Shown piece by piece: positions 1-9,032 of a stretch of 53,987 nucleotides of DNA. The DNA lies in contig JAKBMM010000013.1 of assembly GCA_021831565.1 (NCBI GenBank), positions 1-53,987 on the forward strand, read 5' to 3'. The position numbers and the translations under genes were made by a program. This DNA comes from Planctomycetota bacterium (GTDB lineage Bacteria; Planctomycetota; Phycisphaerae; WQYP01). How positions within the stretch are numbered: the first letter of the stretch is position 1; each line of letters opens with the position of its first letter. Below the pieces are notes generated by a model, which saw nothing but the letters and a program-made list of their open reading frames with translations, was not told the origin of the DNA and searched no databases.

Positions 1-82
1 CGACATTCAAGAGGCGGTACTTGCGCCGGATCCGTCCGAGTGATGGTGCATCCATCTTCCCTATATCGACTGGAGTACGCGC

Positions 83-1729
83 ATGTCATTAAAATTTGTT
101 CAAGTTATTGTTGAGCGCGCCCTTACCTGGCTCAACCATCCCACGCCCTACTTATACGACAATGACAAAATTATCAAACAGCGGGGTTACAAAAAAGGCT
201 GGTACCTCATCGGACCAATGACCCTCATGCATTGGTGGGGCGAGCCGCTGTTCGGCTACTATCGCAGCAGCGACCCGTGGGTTCTCAAGGAGCACGCAAT
301 CATGCTCGGCGATGCCGGGGTCAATACGCTTATTCTTGATAACACCAATGGTGCGACCTACTTCAATACGCAAAAGGCTCTGTTCAAGGTTTTCCAGCGT
401 ATGCGGGCCTTGGGCAACGCCACACCGGATTTTCTGTGTTTCACCCGCGACGGCGCATGGAACACCGATTACAAGAACATCTACAAGCCCGGTTTGGCGA
501 AAAAACTATGGTTCTACTGGGATGGCAAACCCCTGATGCTGGTAAACAACGGCGCTGCCAGGCAGGATGCCGCCCGAGGGCCGCGGCTTCCGGAAAATAT
601 CCGGAAATTCTTCACCTTGCGCCGCTGTTGGGAGTTGGATACACCGCAATCTCAGCCTTGGGTTGGGAACGGCAAAAACAGATGGTTCTGGAACCAACTC
701 TATCCGCAGCGCTATGGCTGGCACACGAATCCCAAAACGCCGGAAGAAACCAGCGTTGGCGTCGGCGGGTGGGCGAATGTCAATATCGGGCGGGATTACC
801 ACGATGGCTACCAGCCGCCGCGAAAAGATCAGGACCCCGCGCTGGGCCTCTTCTTTGCCGAGCAATGGCGCGGCGCGCGGCGGATTGATCCACCATTCGT
901 ATTCGTCACCGGCTGGAACGAATGGATCGCCGCGCCGTGGCCCTCCCCGGTCCCGCCGAATGCGCGGCTGGGATTAGTCGGGCATCCCCTCCAGGAGGGC
1001 CAGCCGATGTTCATCGACGAATTTGATAAGGAATACTCCCGTGATGTTGAACCGATGAAAGGCGGCTTTGGGGATGACTATTACTACCAGCTTGTGGCCA
1101 ACATCCGCCGTTATAAGGGCGTGCCTCCGCTGCCGTGTGTTTCCAGGGCCAGCGCCCCGTGGACCGGGCCGTTTTCACAGTGGGCCAAAATCGGCCCCTT
1201 GTTCATCAACAATGCCGGCATGACGGTTCACCGTGATTACCGCGGCTGGGGAAATCATGTTTACATTAACAACACCGGGCGCAACGACATCGTTGCCGGC
1301 AAGTTCTGCTACGACAAGAACAATCTCTACTTCTGGGTTAAGACGAGAAAACCCATTACCAGTTGGCATGGCTGGAGCTGGATGCTTTTGTTTCTTCATA
1401 TTCCCCATCCCCTTCAGAAGACGTGGCTGGGGTATGATTATGTGATCGACCGCAAAGTGCTCAACAACCACACGGCGGAAATTGAGCGGAACGTCAACGG
1501 CTATTATGAATGGAAGCCGGTTGGGCGGGCGCATTTCCGCGTGCGGGGCGATCAGATGCAAATGACTGTACCGCGGAGTCTGGTGGGGCTTGAAAATCGG
1601 CTGCCGGCGGAAATTCACTTTAAGTGGGCGGATCACATCCAGCAGAATGGAAGCTGGACTGATTTTTACCTCAACGGCGATTGCGCCCCGCCATTTCGCT
1701 TTTATTACCGGGCGAAGATCAGAAATTGA
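83..1729 (+). CDS. GH99/WbsX-like carbohydrate-active protein with C-terminal CBM-like domain
   Basis: Residues about 30-345 read as a TIM-barrel glycoside-hydrolase-like domain of the GH99/WbsX/GH71 type: a GVNTLILDNTNGA stretch resembles the early barrel strand, and TGWNEWIAAPWPSP resembles the conserved GWNEW segment of these families. Residues about 350-548 form a separate beta-rich region that looks like a CBM9-type carbohydrate-binding domain. Known relatives act on polysaccharide and are usually exported, but no signal peptide is visible here. The ORF begins abruptly inside what looks like barrel sequence, and an in-frame TGA lies at 41-43, only 14 codons upstream of the ATG. The N-terminus may therefore be lost or frameshifted near the window edge. 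The substrate cannot be deduced. The fold assignment is inference from motifs. Confidence 0.5.
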   Translation: MSLKFVQVIVERALTWLNHPTPYLYDNDKIIKQRGYKKGWYLIGPMTLMHWWGEPLFGYYRSSDPWVLKEHAIMLGDAGVNTLILDNTNGATYFNTQKALFKVFQRMRALGNATPDFLCFTRDGAWNTDYKNIYKPGLAKKLWFYWDGKPLMLVNNGAARQDAARGPRLPENIRKFFTLRRCWELDTPQSQPWVGNGKNRWFWNQLYPQRYGWHTNPKTPEETSVGVGGWANVNIGRDYHDGYQPPRKDQDPALGLFFAEQWRGARRIDPPFVFVTGWNEWIAAPWPSPVPPNARLGLVGHPLQEGQPMFIDEFDKEYSRDVEPMKGGFGDDYYYQLVANIRRYKGVPPLPCVSRASAPWTGPFSQWAKIGPLFINNAGMTVHRDYRGWGNHVYINNTGRNDIVAGKFCYDKNNLYFWVKTRKPITSWHGWSWMLLFLHIPHPLQKTWLGYDYVIDRKVLNNHTAEIERNVNGYYEWKPVGRAHFRVRGDQMQMTVPRSLVGLENRLPAEIHFKWADHIQQNGSWTDFYLNGDCAPPFRFYYRAKIRN

Positions 1730-1793
1730 GTGGTTCAAAAAAGAAGCAAGATGAAATAATCCAGCTACATGAAAAGAATTATCTTACGCAACG

Positions 1794-4700
1794 TCAACGA
1801 AACATCGGCGTTGCTTCTTCATCGTGGAACACTTCCCGCAGTTTCCGCCCCAGCAACTGCGGGTCCCTGCATACAATAAAATCCCATCGTCCCATTTGTC
1901 CCCAGTTGTTTACCGCCGCAATCCACTTGCGCGCCGCCTGGTGCTTGGCCCGGTCCTGTTCATCCTCCTGGCCTTTGATCTCCACGATGACCAAGCGGTC
2001 TTCGGCCACTTTCACCAGAAAATCCGGCAGGTAGGCGTGTTTCCGCCCCTGGAATTCATAAGGAATGGAAAATTCAAGATGGTCATTTTTCACATACGCC
2101 CGCACCACATCGCGCGCGGACTCCAATTGAAATGCCGCGGAGGATTCCCATCTCGCCGTGTCCAGAGCCACCTGATTGACCTGGCTTGTTCGCGTGGCTT
2201 GGCAGGGCTTGACCGTCTTAAAATCAACGCCCGCCGATGATCCGAAGGGTTTATACGGATTGAGAATCGGCAGCAGGGGCGGCTCGCCGCTCTGTTCATC
2301 GGGTTGAATCGCGTTGCCAAACCGCTCCACCATCCGCTGGATATATTTCTGTAAACCCAGTTCGCACGGGTTGCAGCCGCGAAAGTTTACCCGCGCCCGG
2401 ACATATTGCTGAACATAATCAAGCACCTGCGGAAAAAGCTGATGGCGGGATTGTAGTCGGAAAACCCCCTGATGCCGGTCCGGGCCATCCGCGCGGGAAC
2501 CGGCGCAAAGCCGCTCCACAACCATCCTGGCGATTTGAAATTCAATGGCCTGCGGATGGGTCCGGGCGTAGTAATTCTCTCGATTCTGCTCCTGAAACGG
2601 CGCCTCTCCCGCCTGCGACGGGCGGCCTTACTGATAGCCCATGGTCGGCAGGACAAATGTCGCCGTCGGCTCTTCGTCCGGCTCCAGTTCCAGCGTCTCC
2701 ATGGCGGCTATATCGCATTGGATCAGGTTCTTATTCAGGGCGAAGGCATAGCCTTCCACAACCGGAAAGCGTATTTCCAGCGCCGCCCGTTCCGGCAGGG
2801 ATTGGACGTGATTTTTGGGCCGGTCATCGGTGGAAGTATTGATCGGCCTGCCCTTGAAGGGAACAACTGAAAAAGGAATGCCATAAACATCGACATATTC
2901 TTCTGTCAGCAAACCGGTTACCGGATCCGGGGTGTAATCCATTCTCCTTAAGCCGCGGCCCACCACTTGTTCACAAAGCAACTGGCTGCCGAACGCTCGC
3001 AGGCCGATGATGTTGGTCACGTTGTTGGCGTCCCAGCCCTCCGTGAGCATGGCCACGGAAACCACGCATCGCACCCGCTCGCCCGGTTGGCCGGGTTTAC
3101 CCACCGAAGCGACAATTCTCCGCAACTCCTCCGCCGCCGCATCGCGGCTTTGGGATGGGTCTTCGCTTTCCGCCGCCGCCAGCAATTTGCTGTCGATCCG
3201 CAGCGTATGGCGGGAGTTTGACGCGTTGGAAAATTCCGGCAGAATGTCGCTCTCCCCATACACAACTTTTACACGCCCGGCCTTTTTTTCCGGTTTAAAC
3301 GCTGGAACCGCCGCGGCATTCTCTGCCGTTTCGAGCGGGTCGTTCGCATCGTTCGGTCCGGCGCCCGCGGCCAATTCTGCGGCCACGTCTTCGGCGGTGA
3401 TGGGAGCCTCCACCGTCTCGCCGCTGATTTTCCGGTAAAAGAACTCGGCGATATCGGTGTTGTCACACACCACAATCAGCACCGGCGGCGTGGCGTCCTT
3501 GCCCGGCGTAGCACGCTGAATTTGCTCGAACCGTTCTTTCCATTGCCCGGCCAGTTGCCGCAGCGCTGCCTGCGCTTCGCGGTACACCACTTCCGGCTTG
3601 GGCTTGCCCTGCCGGCCGGGGAGTTTTTCACCCGGCTGAAGATTATCGGCGATCGACTTCCACAGGCGAAAATAGCGGGCTTCGGGCCGGCCGGTGGTGT
3701 CGCTGACCGGCAGGCGGGGAATTTTAACGATGCCGCTTTCAATGGCGTCCACCAGGCCAAAGTCGCTGACCAGCCAGGGAAAGGGGCTGCCTTCCGTATA
3801 GCCGCTGCCGGCCAGATAAAACGGTGTGGCCGAGAGGTCCACGCAAAAAGCCACGCCCGGTTTTCGGTCCGGCATGGCGTTGTTGATCCGGTCAAGGCCT
3901 TCCATCCAAATCGTCGCTTCTTCCGCATCCGCCTTCACCGCCTGGGCCTCTTCGCCGCCGAGTTTTTCCTCCAGTGGCTTGGGGCGATAGCAGTGATGCG
4001 CTTCGTCATTGAACACCATGATCGGCATGCGGTCGAACAGTTCGCCCAGCCGCGCGCGGGCGAAAGCGACATTGGTTTCGGAACCTTTGTTTACCACGGC
4101 GTAGGTTTTTTCGCCCTCGGCGTGTTCACTTTGGGGCGCAAAGGCGTGCCAGTTGGTTACCAGCACCCGCCCGCGATTCAACAGCGGCAGGAATTTTACC
4201 GGCACGATGTTAAATTCGGAGAAATAATTTTGTGGATGCTCCGGCCGCAGCACCTGCAGGCGTTCCTTGATCGTCAGATTCGGGCAGCAGACCAGCGCCG
4301 CATCCGGGAACCTTTCATCCGATGGATTGCGGCCGCGGTTGCAAAACGCCCAGGCGATCAGCATCGCCATCACCACGGTTTTGCCCGAGCCGGTGGCCAT
4401 CTTGCAACCCAGGCGGGTCAGCCCAAGCCAATCGGGATTCGATGGCGAGTCGGTGAAATCCTTCAGCGCCGCGGGCGAAAACGCCGGCTTAAACCGCGGC
4501 CAGCGGCCGGCGGCGAGAATTTCCCGCAGATAAATGATGGTTTCCACCGCCTCCAACTGGCAGAAAAATAACCGCCGTTCGCGCTCGGGATTGTTCCAGA
4601 ATTGCAGCAGTTCGCGCGTAACGGGGGTTACACCTTCCCATTGGGAAGTCCGCCAGCGCCGCACGTCATTGCGAATCTGGTTGATATTCACCAGGTCGGC

Positions 4701-4904
4701 CCGCCCCTCCTGGAGTTCCAGGGCCAATTGCCACTTTTCGGTCTGTTTGGTTTTGTACCAGTATTGGGCGGCTCGGCGGCCAGGCTCTCTGCTCGCTTCG
4801 CCCGTTTCGCGATTGTATTGCCAATGCGAGTCCGGCTCGGCATAAGGGTTGCAAAGTATCGGTGTGGGCACGGGCTGAATGGGAAGGGGTGGGGAAGTCA
4901 TCAA
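1794..4904 (-). pseudogene. Type III-like restriction Res subunit (SF2 helicase-nuclease), interrupted by one in-frame stop
   Basis: The main ORF (4904 to 2628, 758 aa) has a full helicase core: Walker A MATGSGKT, Walker B NDEAHH, motif III DLSATP, and motif VI in EQVVGRGLRR. It stops at TAA (2630-2628), but the same frame continues without another stop to 1794. The continuation contains a PD-(D/E)xK nuclease signature, YLPDFLVK followed by VIVEIKG. The whole frame spans 1,037 codons, near the length of intact relatives of this Res family, so the locus looks like one gene split by a nonsense codon rather than two genes. A GAA-to-TAA change would explain it; sequencing error is possible. It overlaps the upstream HEPN gene by 4 bases (ATGA). 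Without the C-terminal part the protein would lack its nuclease. Confidence 0.85.
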
Positions 4905-5257
4905 GCCGGCCTTTCATCTTCAGATGGAAGCGACGTGAGCATGGACCTCATTTGGAGTTTCAGGGCGGCGACATCCTTGCGCGCCGTGTCGTACACGCGT
5001 TGCCAGTTGATACCGTGGTAAACATGGACAACAATGTTGCGCATGTCGATTATCTGTCGCCAAGGTATCTCCGACTGCGCATCCCGCAACGGTTGGGGAA
5101 GGCGCGATGCGGCTTCCCCGATGATTGCGATCTGACGTGCAATATGCGATTGCACCGGAGGGTTCGCGACAAACTCCGCTAAAGTTCCCGGCGTGTAACG
5201 CTCAATTTCAGTAATTGCATCCAGTATATCTTGCAATAAAAGACGCGGCGTTCTCAT
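4901..5257 (-). CDS. HEPN (HepT/DUF86-type) toxin-like RNase
   Basis: A 118-residue protein with the HepT signature RNIVVHVY near residues 73-80, which fits the R-x4-H-x-Y catalytic motif of HEPN ribonucleases. In known HepT/MntA pairs the tyrosine is the site AMPylated by the nucleotidyltransferase partner. The start overlaps the stop of the upstream MNT gene by 4 bases, and the stop overlaps the Res start by 4 bases, so MNT-HEPN-Res is a tightly coupled operon. Toxin activity on RNA or tRNA is known for the family and inferred here. The pair precedes a decayed restriction gene, which suggests it was stabilising or accompanying the R-M locus. Confidence 0.85.
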   Translation of the reverse strand: MRTPRLLLQDILDAITEIERYTPGTLAEFVANPPVQSHIARQIAIIGEAASRLPQPLRDAQSEIPWRQIIDMRNIVVHVYHGINWQRVYDTARKDVAALKLQMRSMLTSLPSEDERPA

Positions 5258-5547
5258 AGCGGCAGCGCCTCCCTTTCCACGACTGCCCGGAATCGCGGGC
5301 GCATTCCATCGGCATCAATCACGTCAACCCTGACGCCGAGCAGGTCTTCGAGTTGCCCGATCAACCCCGCGTGGTCCATCAGCGTGCGTCCGGGTTCAAA
5401 ACGCACGATAATATCCACATCGGAAGCTTCGGTGCTTTCCCCACGCGCCACAGACCCGAAGAGGCGCACATGATGTGCTCCGTACCGCTGCGCGATTTCC
5501 AGGATCGCCTCGCGCTTCAGTATTAGATCTTCCCGCGCCATGGCCAT
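5254..5547 (-). CDS. MNT-domain minimal nucleotidyltransferase (MntA-type antitoxin)
   Basis: A 97-residue minimal nucleotidyltransferase. The motif LFGSVARGE followed by SDVDIIV gives the GS...DxD active site of the pol-beta superfamily. Members paired with HepT neutralise the HEPN toxin, in studied cases by AMPylating its tyrosine. The 4-base overlap with the HEPN gene downstream supports this pairing. Two ATG codons lie close together (5547 and 5541); neither has a strong Shine-Dalgarno sequence, so the exact start is uncertain. About 130 bases upstream of it hold no gene before the PIN gene ends at 5680. Confidence 0.88.
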   Translation of the reverse strand: MAMAREDLILKREAILEIAQRYGAHHVRLFGSVARGESTEASDVDIIVRFEPGRTLMDHAGLIGQLEDLLGVRVDVIDADGMRPRFRAVVEREALPL

Positions 5548-5679
5548 ACATCACCAACACTATTTCCAGCAGCGGTTCTTTTATCAACCTTTGGGTATTC
5601 GCTTGTTCGCCAGCGGGGTCATAGGGTTAATCCCTTTCTTGGCGGGACCACGGCCTCTGAATTAATTCCTGTTATTGAA

Positions 5680-6108
5680 TTACCCCGGATTAATGATTGT
5701 CACCAACGCTGACAGTGGCCCAAAATCTCTGCTGTTAGACGTCATAATCGCTTCCATCTGATGGACCTGCATGGCCGCGACGATCCGTGCATCGTGGGCC
5801 TTTTTCCCGGATACATTGTAAGACTTAACCAGACCAATCCATTTCTGATAAATTCCACCTCCGTCGTCAACAAAGTCGAATGTTTGTAAGATGCCCTCCA
5901 CTTTTCCGGCGACAGTTTCCGCCGGTAACCCCAAACCATTGCCATGTATCGGCCGGGTCGCTACAACCCAGAACTCGTAGATGACCTGTGGAATTACGTA
6001 CATATTGTGGCCTTGCTCGCGGACGCCCCGGATTGCATGGGCAACCTGCGACCGGCGAGCCTTTTCAAACAGGCCAACAATGACGTTCGTATCCAGAAGA
6101 ACTTTCAT
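5680..6108 (-). CDS. PIN-domain ribonuclease-like protein
   Basis: A 142-residue PIN domain. The N-terminus MKVLLDTNVIVGLFE carries the first catalytic aspartate. The second acidic cluster is in HDARIVAAM, and TSNSRDF near the C-terminus supplies the last conserved acidic residue. PIN proteins of this size are usually VapC-type toxins that cut RNA. No typical VapB antitoxin (AbrB, RHH or Phd) is adjacent. Instead the gene lies 12 bases after a 122-residue unknown protein and downstream of a TIGR04255 protein, so it appears to be the last gene of a three-gene operon. The partner that restrains it is unknown; the 122-residue protein is the obvious candidate. Confidence 0.8.
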   Translation of the reverse strand: MKVLLDTNVIVGLFEKARRSQVAHAIRGVREQGHNMYVIPQVIYEFWVVATRPIHGNGLGLPAETVAGKVEGILQTFDFVDDGGGIYQKWIGLVKSYNVSGKKAHDARIVAAMQVHQMEAIMTSNSRDFGPLSALVTIINPG

Positions 6109-6120
6109 TTTTTCCCGGCT

Positions 6121-6489
6121 TTAATAAAGGCTGTCTCGGGAACTATCAACCGCGTGGTCCACTTGCGGAAGTCCGGCAAGAAACGTTTCAAATTTTGTTA
6201 GCCAATCCGCGGCGGTAGGGCTACTGGCAGGCATCGATGCCGAAAGCGTTGCGGCGTAGTCCGTCAGAATCTCGGAAAGCATGATGGAGTTGGCCTGATT
6301 GGACAGTGCCCGAGTCATACCATCCGTTATGACCATTTGCTCGGTATGTATGTAGCTCCGCACCAATGGTGCTTCCCACGCCGGCTGTGGTTCTGTCGAA
6401 CGCACGGTGTAGGACCGAGGGAGCAGTGCGAGGGCCTGATTCCACGACGATCGGTCGTGCCCTTCAGAGATTGACTGTGTGTACCCCAT
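6121..6489 (-). CDS. Conserved hypothetical protein between TIGR04255 and PIN genes
   Basis: A 122-residue protein starting MGYTQSISEGHDRSS. The frame is open further upstream inside the preceding gene, but the ATG at 6489 lies 4 bases after the TIGR04255 stop and follows a GAGG-like ribosome site, so this start is preferred. It has no signal peptide, membrane segment or recognised catalytic motif, and is predicted soluble and mostly helical towards the C-terminus. Its tight spacing on both sides (4 and 12 bases) makes it the middle gene of a TIGR04255 / unknown / PIN operon. Its role is unknown; it could be the antitoxin of the PIN protein. Confidence 0.65.
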   Translation of the reverse strand: MGYTQSISEGHDRSSWNQALALLPRSYTVRSTEPQPAWEAPLVRSYIHTEQMVITDGMTRALSNQANSIMLSEILTDYAATLSASMPASSPTAADWLTKFETFLAGLPQVDHAVDSSRDSLY

Positions 6490-6493
6490 CGCC

Positions 6494-7264
6494 TTAATCC
6501 TCGTAAATCGGTCCATGGGCCTGAAGCGTTTCTTCATTGAGCAGCCCGAAAAACAGTTCGTGGCAGGCTGTTTTCGCCCTGGCCAGCATCTCGGGGAAAC
6601 CCTTCCAGAAATCACCGTCCGATTTCTTCTTCCATGTCACCTGTACATCCGTCACCAAGCCCTCTTTTGCCTGGCCTTCCACCGTAACCCGCGCTGGATT
6701 CATAATCTGGATAATACCATCAAAACGCCTTGCTTGAACCTTCATCTGGAGTCGAAGCTCGCCTGGTTCAGCTTGCCACTTGCCAATACGGATTTGTACC
6801 CGCAGTCTCTTGAATACCTCCTCGAGGCCGCACTCAAAGAAATCAAGGTATTTCAGCGTACATTGCTCCGGTGTTTTCACCATCTTAGAATCACGTAGCC
6901 ACCCGGCCAGTTCCGATATCCGCCGCTCGTATTCCGCCCAGCCTGGGTATGGCCGGGTTACACTTAGAGCCGCAATGCGGTCGCCGGTTAACACTGCGTA
7001 GTTGCCAAACCTAAGCAGGGATGTGGGTGCAAAGCGAAATGCGTCTTGGGCGTTACGGGTCGCCGGTGGTATTAGCGCGGGTGGCAGAGTTTCAATTTTT
7101 GGTTCGCGGCCCGAAGCCCGGTACTGTTCGAAAAGAATTCCCGGCAACGCCCCACCGGCCGCGGGGTCGCCCTCGAACCGCAGTTCCCATACCGCTTCCA
7201 GCAGCGGCTCGATTTCCAGTCGCTTGGGAATACGTCTTTTTCGTTCTTTGGTCCTCTTTGGCAT
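6494..7264 (-). CDS. TIGR04255 family protein
   Basis: A 256-residue protein. After a basic N-terminus (PKRTKERKRRIPKR) it shows IEPLLEAVWELRF, which matches the opening of TIGR04255 proteins, a sporadically distributed family of unknown function often found in accessory regions. The beta-rich middle and the C-terminal HELFFGLLNEETLQAHG also fit. The start is well supported by an AGGAGG site 6 bases upstream. It leads a three-gene operon ending in a PIN nuclease. It lies between a relic of a DNA methyltransferase C-terminus and the MNT-HEPN-Res operon, so the three-gene module may have been inserted into the R-M locus. Confidence 0.75.
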   Translation of the reverse strand: MPKRTKERKRRIPKRLEIEPLLEAVWELRFEGDPAAGGALPGILFEQYRASGREPKIETLPPALIPPATRNAQDAFRFAPTSLLRFGNYAVLTGDRIAALSVTRPYPGWAEYERRISELAGWLRDSKMVKTPEQCTLKYLDFFECGLEEVFKRLRVQIRIGKWQAEPGELRLQMKVQARRFDGIIQIMNPARVTVEGQAKEGLVTDVQVTWKKKSDGDFWKGFPEMLARAKTACHELFFGLLNEETLQAHGPIYED

Positions 7265-7294
7265 AACGCCTCCTTTTAGCTGCAGCTTCTCATT

Positions 7295-7438
7295 CTACCC
7301 CAGCTTCTCCACCTTCATCACTTCATTGCCCCGTGGATCGATCACCTTCACCGCCACGCGCTGGTGTTTGCCCAACGGAAACGGCAGGCTGATGGCACCA
7401 CGCGCAGTTGGTTCGCACCGGTGGTTTCAAGCGTGTCA
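7295..7438 (-). pseudogene. Relic of a type III-like Mod methyltransferase C-terminus
   Basis: Between two intact genes, the minus strand encodes a short coding-like stretch ending KHQRVAVKVIDPRGNEVM and then KVEKLG before a TAG at 7297. The intact Mod at 22.3-24.6 kb ends KKGRYKIAVKVIDIFGND and then a KVVEV tail, so the last 25 or so residues resemble each other (AVKVID, GN, KV). Upstream of about 7380 the frame shifts and no start is present. I read it as the last remnant of a Mod gene that once preceded the decayed MNT-HEPN-Res genes. The match is short, so the family call is tentative. Confidence 0.45.
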
Positions 7439-7924
7439 TCCCTGCTTACCGCTCGGAACGCGATTCCGAAGCTTTTCGGCAAGCTTTATGCCGATATCGC
7501 GTATGTTGTCAGCTTCCTTATTTCGCTCGTCGGTGAGCGCTATCTGCGCCTGGCCGTCCACTCCTGGATAGCCTTGCACGCGATCAAACCACATGAACAG
7601 AGACACGTACCACCCGCTCACCTCAGACGCAAGATTCGTCGGAAGTAGGCCAAGCTTCGACGTATTGCCGCGGTAGACGACCGTAACCAATTTGACCGCC
7701 GACTGATGCTCAAGCGGCTCTCCCCGGTGGGCGCGTAATGCATGAAACGCCATCCAGTTATTGCAGGTATATGGCTGGCAAATTCCACCTATTTCCGCGG
7801 CCAAAGCGCCCCGCAGCGATTGTGCCTCGGATCGTCTGAGACGCCAGTCGCGGAACAACGTTAAAACGCCCGTTAGCAAAGCCCCGATCACAACACAAAG
7901 TAAGGCGAATATTCCGCTTTCCAT
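7436..7924 (-). CDS. Small membrane protein next to cyclase-like gene
   Basis: A 162-residue protein with one N-terminal membrane segment (about residues 4-22, GIFALLCVVIGALLTGVL) followed by a basic stretch and a cytoplasmic domain of about 130 residues with no recognised motif. The ORF is open to 8080, but the ATG at 7924 is preceded by an AGAGG site at good distance and puts the hydrophobic segment at the N-terminus, so I use it. It follows the cyclase-like gene by about 120 bases on the same strand. A membrane-anchored partner beside a cyclase-like enzyme is the layout of Pycsar-type defence pairs, but no cyclic-nucleotide-binding motif is evident. Function unknown. Confidence 0.6.
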   Translation of the reverse strand: MESGIFALLCVVIGALLTGVLTLFRDWRLRRSEAQSLRGALAAEIGGICQPYTCNNWMAFHALRAHRGEPLEHQSAVKLVTVVYRGNTSKLGLLPTNLASEVSGWYVSLFMWFDRVQGYPGVDGQAQIALTDERNKEADNIRDIGIKLAEKLRNRVPSGKQG

Positions 7925-8043
7925 TTTAGCCTCTAATTTTGTTCCGATACACCGATAGCGGGCCGCAGTCTTGGAGCCGAGCGGCTCGTCGAAAATAGTT
8001 GCTTGTTTTCGCTCGGCGGCTCTTGCGCTCTCGAGCAAGGCCT

Positions 8044-8964
8044 TCAGATATTCCGGCCTTCCAGATATTCCTTTACCCATAATAATTTATTGCGAATCTT
8101 TTCATCGGTCTGCCCTCCCGGCTTCAACTCCGATAGAATCCGATCGTAGCCTGTTTTCAGTTGGCAGCGGGTTTGGGCATAGCGCGGATCATTTCTTTTT
8201 TCCCCCATGATTCCATACAGATTCGCAAAATCCACCGCCCAAATATCGCCCGACTCGCTCTGACGGTACTTATTTTTGCTGTCAAGCCGCATCAGCGATT
8301 TACGGGCTTGCTGGGCGTTGGAAATCCATGCTCCTTCGAACCGGCCCTGGCCGCTCGCGGCCTCTTCGATCAGGCTTACCGCCGCCGATCCAACATAAAC
8401 TCCCGGCGGCGAACCGGGCAAAGAAGCCAGATCATGTGCCGCGATATACGCCGGACCGCACAAATCACCCTCGAAAACCCGCGTATCGCTTGATCCCGCC
8501 GGCGCAGCGGCCCCCGCATTTTTAGGGAAATAATCGCTTACACGTTTGATCAACCGTGCTTTCCCCACTTCCACGCCGGCGCGGAATAATATGCCTTCTT
8601 TCAACAACCACGCCGCTAACGGGATCATAGCCATTAACATCATTGAAAGCGCCATCAGTTGAGGATTGTCATAGCGGTTTACAATCCGCGATGCTACAAC
8701 CATGGTATCAGCGAAGCCGAATGTTACCAGTTCGCATTCGCGCGTCTTCTGAAGATTTGGCTCGTTCTGGTTACGTTTTTGGATGCTCTGATTAATGCCG
8801 TTAACCAAGTCTTTGATCTTTTGCCGGAAAATATCAAGTTTATTGATAGTACCGTCCGGGGCTGTCCATTTGCGCATCTCCGCTTTGATTCCCAGCAGGT
8901 CATAGTAGGCCACTATCCATTCCTGGTCATGGTTTTGCTTTTGCATTTTGTATTGTTCCGCCAT
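8044..8964 (-). CDS. Class III nucleotidyl-cyclase-like protein (putative)
   Basis: A 306-residue protein. IVAYYDLLGIK near residue 20 resembles the first metal-binding strand of class III cyclases (FxDIxGF-like). VTFGFADTMVVA near residue 85 resembles the second strand with its metal-binding aspartate. ILFRAGVEVGKA resembles the RxGIxxG strand. This order fits divergent cyclase-fold proteins, which include the pyrimidine cyclases of Pycsar anti-phage systems. The substrate-specifying residues cannot be assigned by eye. I chose the ATG at 8964 because GGAG lies 8 bases upstream; a GTG at 8973 is an alternative. The gene downstream encodes a membrane protein that could be the effector. The cyclase assignment is a motif-based inference. 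Confidence 0.45.
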   Translation of the reverse strand: MAEQYKMQKQNHDQEWIVAYYDLLGIKAEMRKWTAPDGTINKLDIFRQKIKDLVNGINQSIQKRNQNEPNLQKTRECELVTFGFADTMVVASRIVNRYDNPQLMALSMMLMAMIPLAAWLLKEGILFRAGVEVGKARLIKRVSDYFPKNAGAAAPAGSSDTRVFEGDLCGPAYIAAHDLASLPGSPPGVYVGSAAVSLIEEAASGQGRFEGAWISNAQQARKSLMRLDSKNKYRQSESGDIWAVDFANLYGIMGEKRNDPRYAQTRCQLKTGYDRILSELKPGGQTDEKIRNKLLWVKEYLEGRNI

Positions 8965-9032
8965 GCTGGCCACTCCAGAGAGTAGTTCATCACTGCAACG
9001 ATTCGCAGGTCGACCACCGCAACAGCCGGCGT

